A DNA stretch of 34,026 bases from Cruorifilaria tuberocauda (taxonomy: Eukaryota; Nematoda; Chromadorea; Rhabditida; Onchocercidae), in the NCBI GenBank assembly GCA_013365365.1, contig JABVXU010000573.1, positions 1 to 34,026 on the forward strand. The letters run 5' to 3'. The notes beneath the pieces are model-generated. The model made no database searches and was not told where the DNA came from. It was given only the letters and a program-made list of their open reading frames with translations. Positions 10,237-22,300 of this stretch are shown piece after piece. The position numbers and the translations under genes were made by a program. Within the stretch, counting starts at the first letter, position 1; each line of letters opens with the position of its first letter.

Positions 10237-11246
10237 GTAAATTTCAAAAAACAAAAAAAAAATCTCTTCAAAATTCAACATCTTCTCTTTCTTCCATCTT
10301 TTTAAATTAAACATTAATTTATTGCCAAAATTTATGAGGTGATAAGAAATTAATTTATTAAATTATCATTTCAAATGTTATCATTACTTGAAATGTTGAT
10401 AATGATAATTTGCAAGTGAAAAAAAAATAATCATTCACCATTGATTGTAACTATTATTATCATCATCCAACCATCCTTATCATCAATTATCATTATCATA
10501 ATCATTAGTAACAGTCAAATATTATTATTAGCAACTAAGTTAGCTTATTTACGGTTCAATTCGGATCAGTGTGATTAGTAATGAATAATAGAATGTTAAG
10601 AATACCGCAAGAGATTTGTTCATTTTCTCTTACCATTTCATTCTTAGTTTTTTTAAAATATTAAATGATAACAATCTAGCTAAAGAGTTATAATGATAAC
10701 GTGATTAAATACAATAAACGTATCAGTTAAATCGAATACAGTAAGTGATAGCGATCAAATTAAATACAATAAGCATAATAGTTAAATCAAATAGTGATAC
10801 TATCTGGGCAATGTTAGGTAAATATTACAGAAATCCGTTTTCTTATCTGTTTATATGCAATTAGAATTCTAAATTAAATCTAATTTTTTCATTCGTAATT
10901 GATAATATCACATTATTCGATTCTGAAATCATTCTTGAAAGATAAAATTCTGATATGCTTACTGATAGCTTGATAAAAATAGAAATGATTTAAATATTTT
11001 TGCGTTTTTTTCAAGAAAAATGAATATAAGCAAAAATGATTATTTGATAATTTAAACTTTTTTTTTTCAATTCTTTAGTTTGATAAAACTTTTCTTGAGA
11101 AATTATCTAAATGGAATTTCATATATTTTTTGATGAAATAACATTAATTGTTAAAAATTTTCAGCTATCATTCTGTTCTTTTCTTTTCCACAGAAATAAG
11201 AAAAATGATTATCAAATATTTCATCATTATTCATCAAAATGTTCGT
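10237..11246. other. AT-rich non-coding stretch with many ATCATT/GATAA words
   Basis: Contains clustered TTATCA/ATCATT words around 10370-10510 and near-direct repetition of gttaaatcgaatacagtaagtgata at 10726 and 10780. No gene recognised. Confidence 0.45.
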
Positions 11247-11300
11247 CTTCTCTCTCTCTCTCTCTCTCTCTCCCTCTCTCTCTCTCTCTGTCTCTTTCTT
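11247..11300 (+). repeat. (CT)n microsatellite
   Basis: CT dinucleotide run with a few CC and GT interruptions. It produces serine/leucine open frames in two phases (11111-11326 and 11239-11625), which I treat as repeat artefacts. Confidence 0.95.
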
Positions 11301-11399
11301 CTACATTAGTTTTTTTTCCCTTGTAGTTTTACCTACCCTATTTCTTCAATCAAACAAATTTTCCTGGAAACAAACATTAATGAATGCAACCTATCTTGC

Positions 11400-11560
11400 T
11401 TTACCGCTCTTCTCCTGTCTTTTTCCGCCCCTTCCCTTGCACCTTTGCCGCCCCTCCGTTCACCTTTTCCGCCCTCTTTCTTTCCCCTTCCCACCATTTT
11501 GTTCCGCCCCTCTTTGTTCCATTTTAGCTTCTTCACCTTTTTACCATTTTACATTGTTAC
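11400..11560. promoter_or_regulatory. C-rich pyrimidine tract with four CCGCCC (GC-box) motifs
   Basis: An unusually C-rich, almost purine-free stretch in AT-rich surroundings. CCGCCC occurs at 11425-11430, 11448-11453, 11469-11474 and 11504-11509, mostly as TTCCGCCC. On the minus strand these read GGGCGG, the binding core of Sp1/KLF-type zinc-finger factors. No transcript start or exon was identified beside it, so a regulatory role is inference. A decayed TTCC-type minisatellite is an alternative. Confidence 0.35.
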
Positions 11561-14559
11561 CCTTTTCTGATAACATACCTCCCGCAATCTTATCCGAACC
11601 TAAAATTAATCAATCACTTCGATAATTTTTCATTTCCAATTTTCTTCAATTCCATCTTGTTGTCGTTGTTGTTTTTTTTTTCCTTTGTCGAATTGATTAA
11701 TATTTAATTGCAAAGGTAAGCAATATAGGTTTGTTAGCTTATCATTGTTTATCATACATTTCATTTTCACTAAATGATAATGATCAATATCAGTTAATTA
11801 AATATATGATAATTCTCGAGAATTTATTTTACAAATTTTTTTGATTTAATTGAAATATCATTTACTACATCGTTCTTTTCTGCTCTTTCTTTTTTTTTTC
11901 CTTAAAATTTTCAAAAATTTCAAAATGATATATTTTACTGCTTTGTTCTCTTTTGAAAATAGCAATAAATTGCCAGGTGAAAAAAAAAAAAGTGAATTAC
12001 TTATTTTGGATGATTTTCTCGATTTGAAAATAAGAGATTTTGGTGTTTTTTTTTAAAGATAATATTATTGATAATAATGAATAATTATTGATTATATCTT
12101 ATTGATAATAATTTATGAATTTGATTAAATTTTCTTTAAATTCTAGTCAAAACTTTTTATCGAAATAGGAAAAAAAGATAAAGAAAAGAATTTAATTCTT
12201 GATCATTTTTCTACTTTTTCTTCATCCGTTTAATTATCCAATTCGATGATATTACTGTTTGATTACTTATTGAATGAAAACGGAATGTCTGACAAACTTT
12301 TCCAGAATATTCTAATTAAATTTCACCTTTTTCCTCTGCTAATCCATCTTCTCATTATAAATATACTCTTGCTTATGATAAAAGCGATGTTTATCAAGCT
12401 GTAAAATTTTAAAGTTCAGTAATTGAAAGGATGACAATGAAGTTATGTATCAATCGGAAATGAAATAAGAGAATTAATTCGTCAATTTTGTTATAAAAAT
12501 TATATAATTTGAAGAATTAATTATCGTTTGAAATAGGTAATTTGAATGTTTTCATTCATTTCAGGTATTTGCTTAGTTATTATACAATAAAGTAAAAAAA
12601 AAAACAAAGCAATTAAAATTAGATTTGAAAAGTCATGCAGAATATCATTCATATATGAAACGTATTTCTTAAGGTTGGCAATTTATTTAGATCATTTATG
12701 ATATTTTGAAAATTTTTTTTATTGATTAAATTCTAGTAAAGATAACATTTTGGAAATATATTTAAATATTGGGATAATAACGCTGAAAACAATCAATTTG
12801 TTTTCTGTAGGAAAAAAAAACTTTAGAACATATCATATCATCAATGGATAAAAATTTATCATTTGTAAAATTAGCAAATTTTTCAATTGATAAATTATTT
12901 TTATAAGATTGATAAATTAGTTAGCAAATTGTTCAATGGATAAATTATCCTATATTTGTAAAATATAATTATTCTCAATTACTTAATCATATTTAGTTTT
13001 CTGATTGTTAAATTACTTTATCATATTTAGCTTTTTGATTATTGAATTACTTAATTATATTTAGCTTTTTACCTTTTTGATTATTAAATTACCTTACTAA
13101 AAGTATTATCATTAATAAGAAATAATAAAGTGATAATTTTCGCTAAAACAAAGATTTAAAAAAAAACGGATAATTAATTAAAATAATTGATATATCATTT
13201 AAACATTTGCTTCATCTTCTTTAATTTTTCCAGTTATTTTTCATTCAGATACGAAATTTTTGCACTTTATTTGATTACAATTTAATTGCAATTAAGCTTT
13301 TCGTTTTTTTTTTTTTGTTTACAATCTTCCAAACAAAAAAACAAAGAGAGAAAAGCTATTAGTAGTAAAAGTATCACGAAAGTACGAAAATATTCATTGA
13401 TTTTATCAATTTCAAACATTTCTTTTTGCATTAATATTATTTCTTAGAAAATAACTAAAACAATTTGATTAATAATTTTTTTAATTAAAACAAACATTAA
13501 TAAGTACTTAATTACATTTCATCATTATGAATTAAAATATTTATTTATTAATGAAATTACAATACCGTTCTTTTTTACCTGACTTTTTTCTACAGTATTT
13601 TATACTGGGTATTAATAATATTTTCTCATTAGAAGCATTATCATTACATTTATTCATATCACAAAAATATTTTAAATGTTTCTTTTTTCTCTTTTAAAAA
13701 TTCTTTTCCCAAATATTTTTTTTTTTAAATTGAATATCATTAAATGCTCATAAAATGGTTAAAATGTGAATGTTATGCTAAAAATAATGATTTAAAATTA
13801 ATATTGATTGAATTTGATTTAAAAATTATTTTCCATTTACAAATAAACAATTAATTGTTTCGTATTAAAATGTTTTAACTTAAAAGAACAGGAAAAAAAA
13901 AGCATATTTTGATTTTTTGTCTTTTTTTTTTGGATATTCTTAACTTTATTAATGATTAAGCAAAGTATTATTGTAAGTTAAGAATTCAATCTTTCATCCG
14001 TTTTTTTTGCTTTCTAATTTTAGTTTAAACTTTCCTTTTTTTTTTAAATTTTAAATAATTAAGGGTTGGAGCAAACGTTAATTGAACATTTTATAGCCTG
14101 CAATACCTATCCTAACACTTCTTCTATCTCATAAGAATTCAATCAGAAATGAAAAAGATAAATTGTTCAATTTTTTTTTTCTAGGAAGAGTTAATTTATC
14201 GTTTCTATGCAAAAACGAAATTAGTTGGAAAAGTTATTGAGTGGAATATTTGTTATTTTTTTTCTTCTCTTCTCTTCTCTTTTAAATTTATCAGAAAAAA
14301 AAAATCATTTTTTAAATTTTATCACCAAATTTTAATTATCAAACTTTCTTGGAAACAATTTTTTTTTACCTAATTCGATAAGATAATAAGTTAATTTTGA
14401 GGTCAAATTATTTATTTTTGAAATTATTGTTAAGAAAATTAAGAAAAATGTTTTGCTTATTTGATCAATTAGTTCCAGCTGTTGTGTTCATTCCCGTATT
14501 GATGGACTTTAAAGCTTCACATTTTTGTTATTTTGAAAACGCTTACTTTCTAACTTCTC

Positions 14560-14560
<1 letters not shown>
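11561..14560. other. AT-rich non-coding stretch
   Basis: Long A and T runs. Around 12975-13090 short near-repeats of aattacttaatcatatttagctttttgattatt occur three to four times. The open frames at 11850-12056 and 14397-14642 (plus) are low-complexity. No exon I can support. Confidence 0.4.
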
Positions 14561-14597
<37 letters not shown>

Positions 14598-14615
14598 TTC
14601 TCCCTCTTTCCCTCT
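14561..14615 (+). repeat. (CT)n microsatellite
   Basis: Pure TC dinucleotide run, then imperfect pyrimidine sequence. Confidence 0.95.
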
Positions 14616-15973
14616 TTTTTTCTCGCTTCTACTTTTCTCTAAAAGTTTTTCTCTAATAAACTGTGATTTTTTTTTTCTCTTTGCTTCATTTCAATATAAA
14701 CAATAATTCAAAATCCGGAAATCATTTCCTGATATTTAAAACTTAAGAAATATGACAAAATGCTTTTTTTCGAACAGTTGACAGGTGTGAAACGTGAGAA
14801 AAGTGATTTGAATTGTTTTAAAGATTAATAAATGGTTTCTACCAAGTTTAGAAAAATTAAATTTTTAACTTTTCAGGAGAAAAAAAAAATGATAATGATA
14901 ATGATGATAGGAGTGAGGAAATGATAAAAATAACGGAAACGATTTATAATTTTGAGGGGGGTTTTTTTTTTGTGGAAAAGAAGGAGAAAAACAAATTTAA
15001 GGAATTTTTAAAGTTATTTGAAATGATAGAAAAGTTGTTTTAAATTTAGAAACCGGTTTTTTTTTAGTTTTAATGTCAAAAATAAGTTAAAATTTACCTA
15101 ACAATTACAACAATCAAAAGAAATTAGAAAATGAATGCAATGTTAACAGGATACAGTGATAATTTTTCATTATCATTAAAAATGAATTTGCTAAATCTAG
15201 AATAATGATAAGTAAGAAATAATTAAGAAAAAAAAATCAATTTAAATTACTTTCATTTTAGTTAATTACGTGTTTTGAAAATTTCAAATGTATTTTTTAA
15301 AATGTTAGCTTTAGATTAATAAATAAAAAAGAAAATAGAAACTTTTTTTTTTTAAATTGAGTTTAAATTACTTTTATTTTAACTAATTGTGTGTTCTTAA
15401 AAAAAAAAATTAGCATTAGATTAATAAATGAAAAAGAAATTAATAAATTAGGAATTTTTATTTACACCGTTCTGAAGCTAATATTTAGGCACTAATAAAA
15501 TGAATGAATAAAAATAATAAATTAAAAATTTTATTAATATTTTACACTTTTCTAAAATAAATATTTAGCACTGATAAAATAAATGAATATTTATGAAATT
15601 TTTGAAGATTTATTTTTTTTTTTCTTTTCTCTCTCCTACTACAATATTTTATTGATTTATTCATTTTTGGTTAATTACAATCCCACAACGATGATAACTT
15701 TTTTTTTTTTTTGAATTTATTTTTATAGGAAAATTTATCATTTGATAAAAGGATCTTTCCCTATTCCTATCATTTTTTATCACTTTTTTTTTTTGTTTTT
15801 TGTTTTGAAAAATGTGAAACAATTATCAAAATATTGGAGGAGACATTTTTCATCCTGTAATTTTTTTTTTTTTTTTGCAATATCATTAATATATTTAATT
15901 GTGTTATTATTAGCTTAAAATTATTTCTTCGTACTAAAATGCTTTATGATACCGGTAATTTGTATAATTTCAG
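14616..15973. other. AT-rich upstream region of the 16136 gene
   Basis: Contains homopolymer A/T runs and a duplicated segment (about 15225-15330 and 15350-15440: atttaaattacttttatttta ... ttagattaataaat). At 14787 a tttttttcgaacag acceptor precedes a 16-codon open stretch (LTGVKREKSDLNCFKD) with stop TAA and an overlapping AATAAA. That could be a last exon of an unseen gene, but support is thin. Confidence 0.35.
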
Positions 15974-15974
15974 G
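15961..15974 (+). promoter_or_regulatory. Possible trans-splice or 5'-UTR acceptor
   Basis: tgtataatttcag|g ends at 15973, about 160 bp upstream of the ATG at 16136, with no coding sequence before it. In nematodes such an unpaired acceptor upstream of a start codon is where a spliced leader (SL1) is often added. It could equally close a 5'-UTR intron. Confidence 0.4.
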
Positions 15975-16135
15975 TGTAAATTTTGTTTACAAAATTTTAT
16001 TTGCAAAAAAAAAAAATTCTCCAATTGAAAATTGAATGAAAAAATAAGTGAAACAAAAAAAAAAAAAGAAAGAAAGAAAGAGAGAAGAGGGAAATTAGAA
16101 AGCGAAAAAGTAAATAAGGTGAAACGAAAACGAAA

Positions 16136-16265
16136 ATGTCATCAAGAATGCGACATGTGATTACCAGTGATAATCCGGATACTCTAGCTATATCACAATT
16201 TTATGCTGATTATTGTAATTCAACAAATACGCCAAGATCATCACTATCAACACCATTAATACCAA

Positions 16266-16323
<58 letters not shown>

Positions 16324-18656
16324 ACCGGCAGCAATAGTAACAACTGTAAAATCTGGCTTATCATCAAGAAAACTGGAAAATAAACATTCTGTTTCAATTC
16401 TTGATACAAAAAATCAGAGAATTCTAACGAAAACATGGGATTCGGCAATTCATCGTCTATCACTACCCGGTGTATTGCATCATCATCCTGAATTTCATTT
16501 TATCATACCAACTGCTAATCATAAAAGATCTACAACAACAACAACAAAGAACAATTCATTCCCCGATGTTATGCAGGTTTTATTTCATTATATAGATTAC
16601 CTGGAAATTATAGATGAAATTTAGGAAAATGAATGTTGAATTAGAAGTGTATGTTAGAGAGTCTATTTGGAATAAATTGAAAAAATGAAAATGGAGAAAA
16701 AAAAATAAGCATTTGAAAAATTTTAAATTCATATCATCTTATAACTCAACATATTACCATTTATCATCATATCATTTTTACCTGTAAGGGTAATTTAGTT
16801 ATTTGTAATTTGGTATTAAATTAAAATCATGGCTAATTCTAATCTGACATAAGGTAAGATTATTGCTGCTTGTGAAATGGCATTAAATAGGTAGTCAGTT
16901 GTAAGCTTAACTTGTATTAAGTTCATATATTGTAAGTGTAACTTATATTAGGTTCTTGTGTTAGGTTTTAGGTACGAATAATTGAAATGTGGAGTTTGAT
17001 GATGAACTGAAAAGTTCCATCGTTTAGAAATTAATTGTAAACTTTAGCATTAAGTTATAGCTAATTATAGTGAATCATAATCTGATTGGGTTTATAATTC
17101 TCCGAGAAATATACGGTATGATTGAGATCAATGATTATTAGATTATTTTTCTTAAAAAAAATAAGCTTTATTGTCATCCGTCCGGCCGTCCTTCCATCTG
17201 CTTTTCCTTTCTTCCGCATCTCCGTTCTTCCGTTCGTGTTTCCATCCATCTATTCATCTATCCTTCCGTCCTTCCATTCTTCCTTCCGTCCTTCTGTCCT
17301 TCCGTTCTTCCTTGGATCCTTCCTTCTCTCCTTCCGTCCTTCTGTCCTTCCGTTCTTCCTTGGATCCTTCTTTCCTTCCGTCCTTCCATTCTTCCTTCCG
17401 TCCGTCTTCCGCCCTTCCATTCTTCCTTCCGTCCTTCTGTCCTTCCGTTCTTCCTTGGATCCTTCTTTCCTTCCGTCCTTCTGTTCGTCTTTCCTTCCAT
17501 TCTTCCTCCGGTCCTTCCTTCCTTCCGCATTCCCGTCGCTTCTTCCCTCATACCTTCCGTTCTTCATTCATACTTTCGTTTCTTCCGCTCTTCCGTTAGT
17601 CCGTCGGTCCTTTGACCGGTCGATATTCGTCTTTTTTTTTGGTTCTGTAAATAGTGATGACGTTCCATCTGTATTGCTGGTATGTATCAGTCCGCATTTT
17701 TCAGAGTTAGATGAATGATAGCTAAGCGAATGAATTCCTTTCATGTTTTGTAGGCTTTTTTTTTCTTCCCAAAAGCTTTCTGTTTTTTTTTGTATATTAA
17801 TGTTTAAAAATTTTTCGCATAGTTTTAGTGAAACATGTGAGATATTGTTGTTTAGTAGATGATTTTCCCTTTCCGGTATTCTAATTTTTTTCATTTTATT
17901 CAGTTGAATCATTTCTCGTGTACAGTTTTTTTTTTTTAGCTTATGCCTCATTATTTACTGTATCTTTAATGAAGATTTATTGTTCGGTAAATGATAATAA
18001 CCCTCTGATATTTTAGTTTCTTTTTTTATTTAAATTATCTCTAGCGTTTACTTATGTTCCATTATTTACCGTATCTTCTTATTGTTAGACTGTATTTTTT
18101 TGTTTCTATGAAAACAATAGATTGGATTGAATACGGTACGAACAGTAGGAAAGACAAAAATGTAAACAGATATTATAATTAAATAAAGGAACTGTAATTT
18201 ATCATTTCAGAGAAATATTTTTGTGCTATTATAATGATAAAAGTACGGTATATCAGAAAATCAGTATTTGAAATTAAATTAATTAATTGAAGATGACAGT
18301 GAAGTGATAGTATAGTTTAATATGATAGTGCAAAAAAGATAAATTCATAAATTAAATACATGAATTATTATATGAATGATAATTACATTGAAGTTTAAAT
18401 TAAGTAAGAAAATCGGAAAGAGAAGAGGGAAAGTAAGCGTGAAATGGTAATTAACAATAGTAATTAAGTTATTCTGAAATTTAATTTTTTTTATATTTTT
18501 AAAATGATTTTATAGAAAATCACAAATGGAAAACGATCGTTACAAAACAATGAGCATTCGAAACGAGTAACGGTAATAGATCGACCGGGTCAGGATAAGG
18601 TACATTATACCGGAGCTCGAACAAGACATCGAATCACAGATGTATTAAAGGAATTT
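16136..18656 (+). CDS. Unrecognised protein with polythreonine run, first two coding exons
   Basis: Exon one is 16136-16576 (147 codons) and exon two is 18516-18656 (47 codons). Both start and end in phase 0. The start codon lies in cgaaaATGT, close to the nematode A-rich context. An upstream three-codon frame (ATG AAA AAA TAA) occurs near 16035. The first donor is ATGCAG|GTTTTA, the acceptor is gattttatag and the next donor is GAATTT|GTAAGT, a perfect consensus. Exon one encodes a hydrophilic N terminus (MSSRMRHVITSDNPDTL), an 18-Thr run from (ACA)18 at 16268-16321, then a more ordinary stretch (SVSILDTKNQRILTKTWDSA) and a His/Thr-rich end. Exon two ends YTGARTRHRITDVLKEF and uses mixed, non-repetitive codons typical of constrained sequence. 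No signal peptide, transmembrane segment or known domain was recognised, and I cannot name the family. If the intron is retained, translation stops at 16622. The gene continues beyond 18656. Confidence 0.75.
16268..16321 (+). repeat. (ACA)18 microsatellite encoding polythreonine
   Basis: Eighteen uninterrupted ACA codons inside coding exon one. A smaller ACA run follows at about 16530-16546. The lack of synonymous third-position changes suggests the run is young or length-variable. Confidence 0.95.
16577..18515 (+). other. Intron of the polythreonine gene
   Basis: 1939-bp intron from GTTTTA to tttatag. It contains the TTCC minisatellite at 17170-17600. The part at 16790-17120 has several short repeats around TTAGGTT, GTAAG and TTAAGTT without clear periodicity. 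Confidence 0.7.
17170..17600 (+). repeat. TTCC/TCCG pyrimidine minisatellite with 48-bp higher-order unit
   Basis: A pyrimidine-strand array built from TTCC, GTCC and TTCT tetramers. A higher-order unit is marked by CTTGGATCC at 17314, 17362 and 17457 (spacings 48 and 95, about 2 x 48). Because 48 is a multiple of 3, open frames persist on both strands (plus 17122-17718 and 17171-17599; minus 17250-17567 and 17258-17551), giving Ser/Phe/Pro or Arg/Lys/Gly repeats. I treat these as repeat artefacts inside an intron, not genes. Confidence 0.9.
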
Positions 18657-19132
18657 GTAAGTTTTTTTTCCTGTATTTAGCACTAGCTTTCTTTTTCTTA
18701 TTAGATTTTCTATTTTTTAAAAAAAGATCTTATCTCAATTTTATAAATTTAAAAAGTTTATCATAAATTTTCAAAAAGATTATCATAAATTTAATTTTTG
18801 AATTAAAATGTTTGAAAATATTGCATTTATTGGAGATTTTAAAAATTGATTAAAAAATTAACATTGAATTATTATCTTCTTAATTTTTCTTAAAGTTTAA
18901 AAAAATTTTCAAATTATTTTCCAGACTTTACAATTGTACTTTTTATATTTATAAAATTCAAATAAGATCTTTTTTTTTTTGAATTCCGCAAGCATTCATC
19001 TTTAATCAATGTTTTTTTTCTCATTTAATTAATATCAGATCTGAAATGTCGATTTTTGGAAATTTTCAATTTATTTTTTTTTATACTTCTTCATATTTGT
19101 TAATTATTTCTTGGTATTAAAGTTTTATTTTT
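18657..19132. other. AT-rich sequence after exon two
   Basis: Start of a long intron or 3' region of the polythreonine gene. No further exon recognised here. Confidence 0.4.
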
Positions 19133-19406
19133 ACGATTACTTAAAAAGTTACTTGTAAATTCATTCGTAGAAATTTTTAATTTATTTTTACTTCACTATT
19201 ATCATATATTTCGTTAAACTTGTATATATATATAAGTTTCCACTTAGATATTTACGTGAGATCAATATTTAGAATCGTTCTTACGTTTAAATTTAAGTTT
19301 AAGAGATTTTACGATTACTTAAAAAGTTACTTGTAAATTTATTCGTAGAAATTTTTAATTTATTTTTACTTCACTATTATCATATATTTCGTTAAATTTA
19401 TATATG

Positions 19407-19437
<31 letters not shown>

Positions 19438-19500
19438 CAAGTTTCATCTAGATATCTACGGAAGTCAACATTTACAACTGTTCTCACGTTTAAGTTTAAG
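19133..19500 (+). repeat. Tandem duplication, 178-bp period, two copies
   Basis: acgattacttaaaaagttac begins at 19133 and again at 19311, and similarity continues through tttttacttcactattatca, a (TA)n tract of different length in each copy, and ctcacgtttaagtttaag. The (TA)n part is expanded in the second copy (about 19400-19438). Confidence 0.9.
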
Positions 19501-20235
19501 TTTAAAAGAAGTATGAAGATTTCAATTTCATTTATCTATTAATTAAAATTAGAAAATGCTTCTCTTTTATGCATTTCCTCATCACTTCGAACATTTTGCT
19601 TTTTTATTCGTCTTTCCTCGCCTCGCTTTCTCGAGTTTAGTACAGTATTTCATTTCTTGAAATTCAAAATTTTGATGGAAAAAAGTAATTTGGGGAAAAA
19701 AACGGGAAATTAAGTTTAGGAAAATAAATTTCATTTAAATCTACGCTAAAAGAGATTTGTTTTGGTATAAATTTTTTGGATTCTAAGCTATTTGTTAGGT
19801 TTAATCCATCCTTAAGTAGTTAAATACTATTAAATTATAAAATTCAATTTGATTAAATTAGAAAAAGAGAAGGAGTGAATAAAAAATGCGTTTTAGTCAT
19901 TTTTTCCCAGATATGATATAATTGAAACTTAGAAACTTTTATTTATTTCAAATTTTTATCATAGGAAAAATTATCAAATTTTAGTATCAGTATTTATATT
20001 TATAACAATTTTATCGGGATATTTCTATCAAATTTTATCATTTAATAGGAAAAGTTTACAATGGAATAATTTAATAGTATTTTGCTATTTCTTTTCCATA
20101 TTTGCTTTATATTCTTGAAGTTTTCTCTTTTCTTTTTGTTTGCTTTTGATTTGTTAGATAAATTTATGAGCTTTTACAAGACCGTGATTCTTGATTTAAG
20201 AAAAAAAAATCCTCATATCCTACCAGCATTATTCA
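19501..20235. other. AT-rich non-coding stretch
   Basis: No exon, RNA gene or repeat array that I can support. Confidence 0.45.
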
Positions 20236-20239
20236 TCAA

Positions 20240-20257
20240 ATAACAATTATAATGAAA

Positions 20258-20333
<76 letters not shown>

Positions 20334-20525
20334 TAACGACAATTATAAGAGTAATAATAATAATTATAACAATAATAGCAACGAAAATAGCGATAATAAC
20401 AACAACAACAATAGTAGTAATAATAGCGTTAATAATAATATCGGTGATAGTAGTCACAATAATAATTATACTAATAATGATAGTGAAAATAATAATAATA
20501 GTAATAATAGGATTGATATATGCTT
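20240..20525. repeat. (AAT)n-rich low-complexity block
   Basis: Long (AAT)n with TAG, CAA and GAT interruptions. It yields isoleucine-rich open frames on both strands that are not credible proteins. Confidence 0.95.
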
Positions 20526-22186
20526 TCACTCATTGGTACTTTCCGTGGGAAAAATGATAAGATATAAAATATCATTAAACAATGAATTTTCTTCCTTTGT
20601 TCCAATTCAAATCTCTCTATGTATCTTAAATGATGAAGAAATTTTCCAAACTTTTTTCTCAAATTCAACTTTAAAAATTTTTTTCTGTTCATTATTCTTT
20701 TTTGACAAGAATTTATCAGTTAATAATCATTATCACAAATGATTGGAATATCTTATAAATCTCTCGATTAACTATCATTATCTTGTAAATCATTATCTTG
20801 TAATATCTTGTAAATCTCATGATTAATTCTTGATTAACTAATCAGTTAAATGATATTTCCCTAAAAAGAAAAACTATTTTGATTAACCGAAAAGAAAAGC
20901 GAATTTCAGTAAGTGATAATTGATAAAGATTATCTTTATCAATCATTAAATCCTTTTTTTTTCTTTCACTTTTATCATTTCCTCCTATTTTACTTATCCA
21001 AAATGCAAACTTTTACTATAATTTTACCACAAAACTTCCATTTTATCAAAATTCATTGTTTTGTTAAAAAATGAAAAAAAAAAAAGGAAATGAAAAGAAA
21101 TAGAAAGAGAGAGTGAGGGAGGGAAGGAGGGGAAAAGAAAGAAAGAAAAGAGGAAATTAAAATTGCTCCCTTTTATAATATCACTGTTCCTTTCTATTTT
21201 TTCTTATTTTCCAACTATTCTTTTACTGTGATTTTCTTTTAACAGTTGAAAAAAAAAAATTTTTAATTTTGTAATGACCAATTTCTCTTCCAACTTTTTC
21301 TTTCTTCTTTCTCCCTTTCTTTCTTTCTTTCTTTATCTCATTTCTGAAATTACAATCTTTCAAAGAGTTATTTTTTTTTTGTATAAGAAGAAAAAAAAAA
21401 GAAAGTATTTTTTTTTTAACTTGTTTTATTTGAACAATTTTTAAGTACTTTTAAAATAATCATCAATTTAATTAATTGTTCTTCAAAATTTCATCAATGA
21501 AAGAGAGAAAAAAAGTACAGCATTATTTTTGTAAGTATTAATTGAAATTGAAGAAGTACAAATTATTTGGTAATTTTTTTTTTTCGATCAGTATTATTTT
21601 TCAATTCTTTTAATTTCAATTTTATCATTAATTTTTGAGGTAAAATTTATTACGCTAGTGATAAGATAAGGTTATCACATATTTCGATAGCGCGAAATTA
21701 ACATTTCATTTAGAACGGATTCATTTTTTCCTAATTTTCAAGATATAAATGATAAGAAATTTGTGAAATTATCAATTTATCATTTTTATCATTAGTCAGT
21801 AATGATTTATAATTTTAATTAGTGTTTAATTCAAAAGCTAAAAAGTGATAATTAATTTAACAAAGTTCCATGTCATCATCTATTCGCGTATTTTGTTTTA
21901 TATATATCTTTTGTATTTCATTTAATTTTCTGTACTGCAACTTCATCACGACATTTTCTGCCTTTCTAGTTTTCACGTATTCCACGTTAATGTTATAATT
22001 GTATTTACACGTATTACACGTTCGCGTTAATCTTATCGTTGTATAAAAAAAGATATTAACTGCAAATTAGCTAAAGAGCATCATTTTACTTTATGTCAAT
22101 TTTCATTTTTCTTTCTTTCTTTGCAAAAGCATTTATTTTATTCCTTCTCTGGTTGATGATAGCGATGATAGTGGATAAGTAATGAT
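20526..22186. other. AT-rich non-coding stretch
   Basis: Contains GA-rich (21070-21155) and CT-rich (21295-21335) tracts. An imperfect direct repeat occurs at about 21974-22045 (cacgtattccacgttaatgtt and cacgtattacacgttcgcgtt). No gene recognised. Confidence 0.45.
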
Positions 22187-22300
22187 GGTATTAATAATGA
22201 TAAGTAATGATGGTATTAATAATGATAATTAAGTAATGATGGTATTAATAATGACAATTAAGTAATGATGGTATTAATAATGATAATTAATGATGAAATA
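22187..22300 (+). repeat. Minisatellite, 25-29 bp unit
   Basis: Four units of taagtaatgatggtattaataatgataat, the first shortened to 25 bp, continuing into degenerate GATAAT/GATGAT sequence up to about 22480. Confidence 0.9.

Noticed and set aside
13596..13632. Acceptor tttttctacag followed by ILYWVLIIFSH and stop, in phase with the 10176 exon
   Set aside because: Twelve codons of AT-rich sequence 3.4 kb away. The phase match alone has a one-in-three chance.
16188..16463. Leucine-rich minus-strand frame opposite the polythreonine exon
   Set aside because: Complement of the (ACA)n run. The plus-strand frame has start context and splice sites, and the minus strand does not.
16960..16980. TTAGGTTTTAGG as an interstitial telomere repeat
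   Set aside because: Nematode telomeres are TTAGGC. Only two imperfect units are present.
17122..17718. Several 90-198 codon frames on both strands (Ser/Phe/Pro and Arg/Lys/Gly rich)
   Set aside because: Products of the 48-bp TTCC minisatellite in an intron. Low complexity and mutually overlapping on both strands.
20236..20557. Isoleucine-rich open frames resembling membrane proteins
   Set aside because: They arise from (AAT)n/(ATT)n and occur on both strands.
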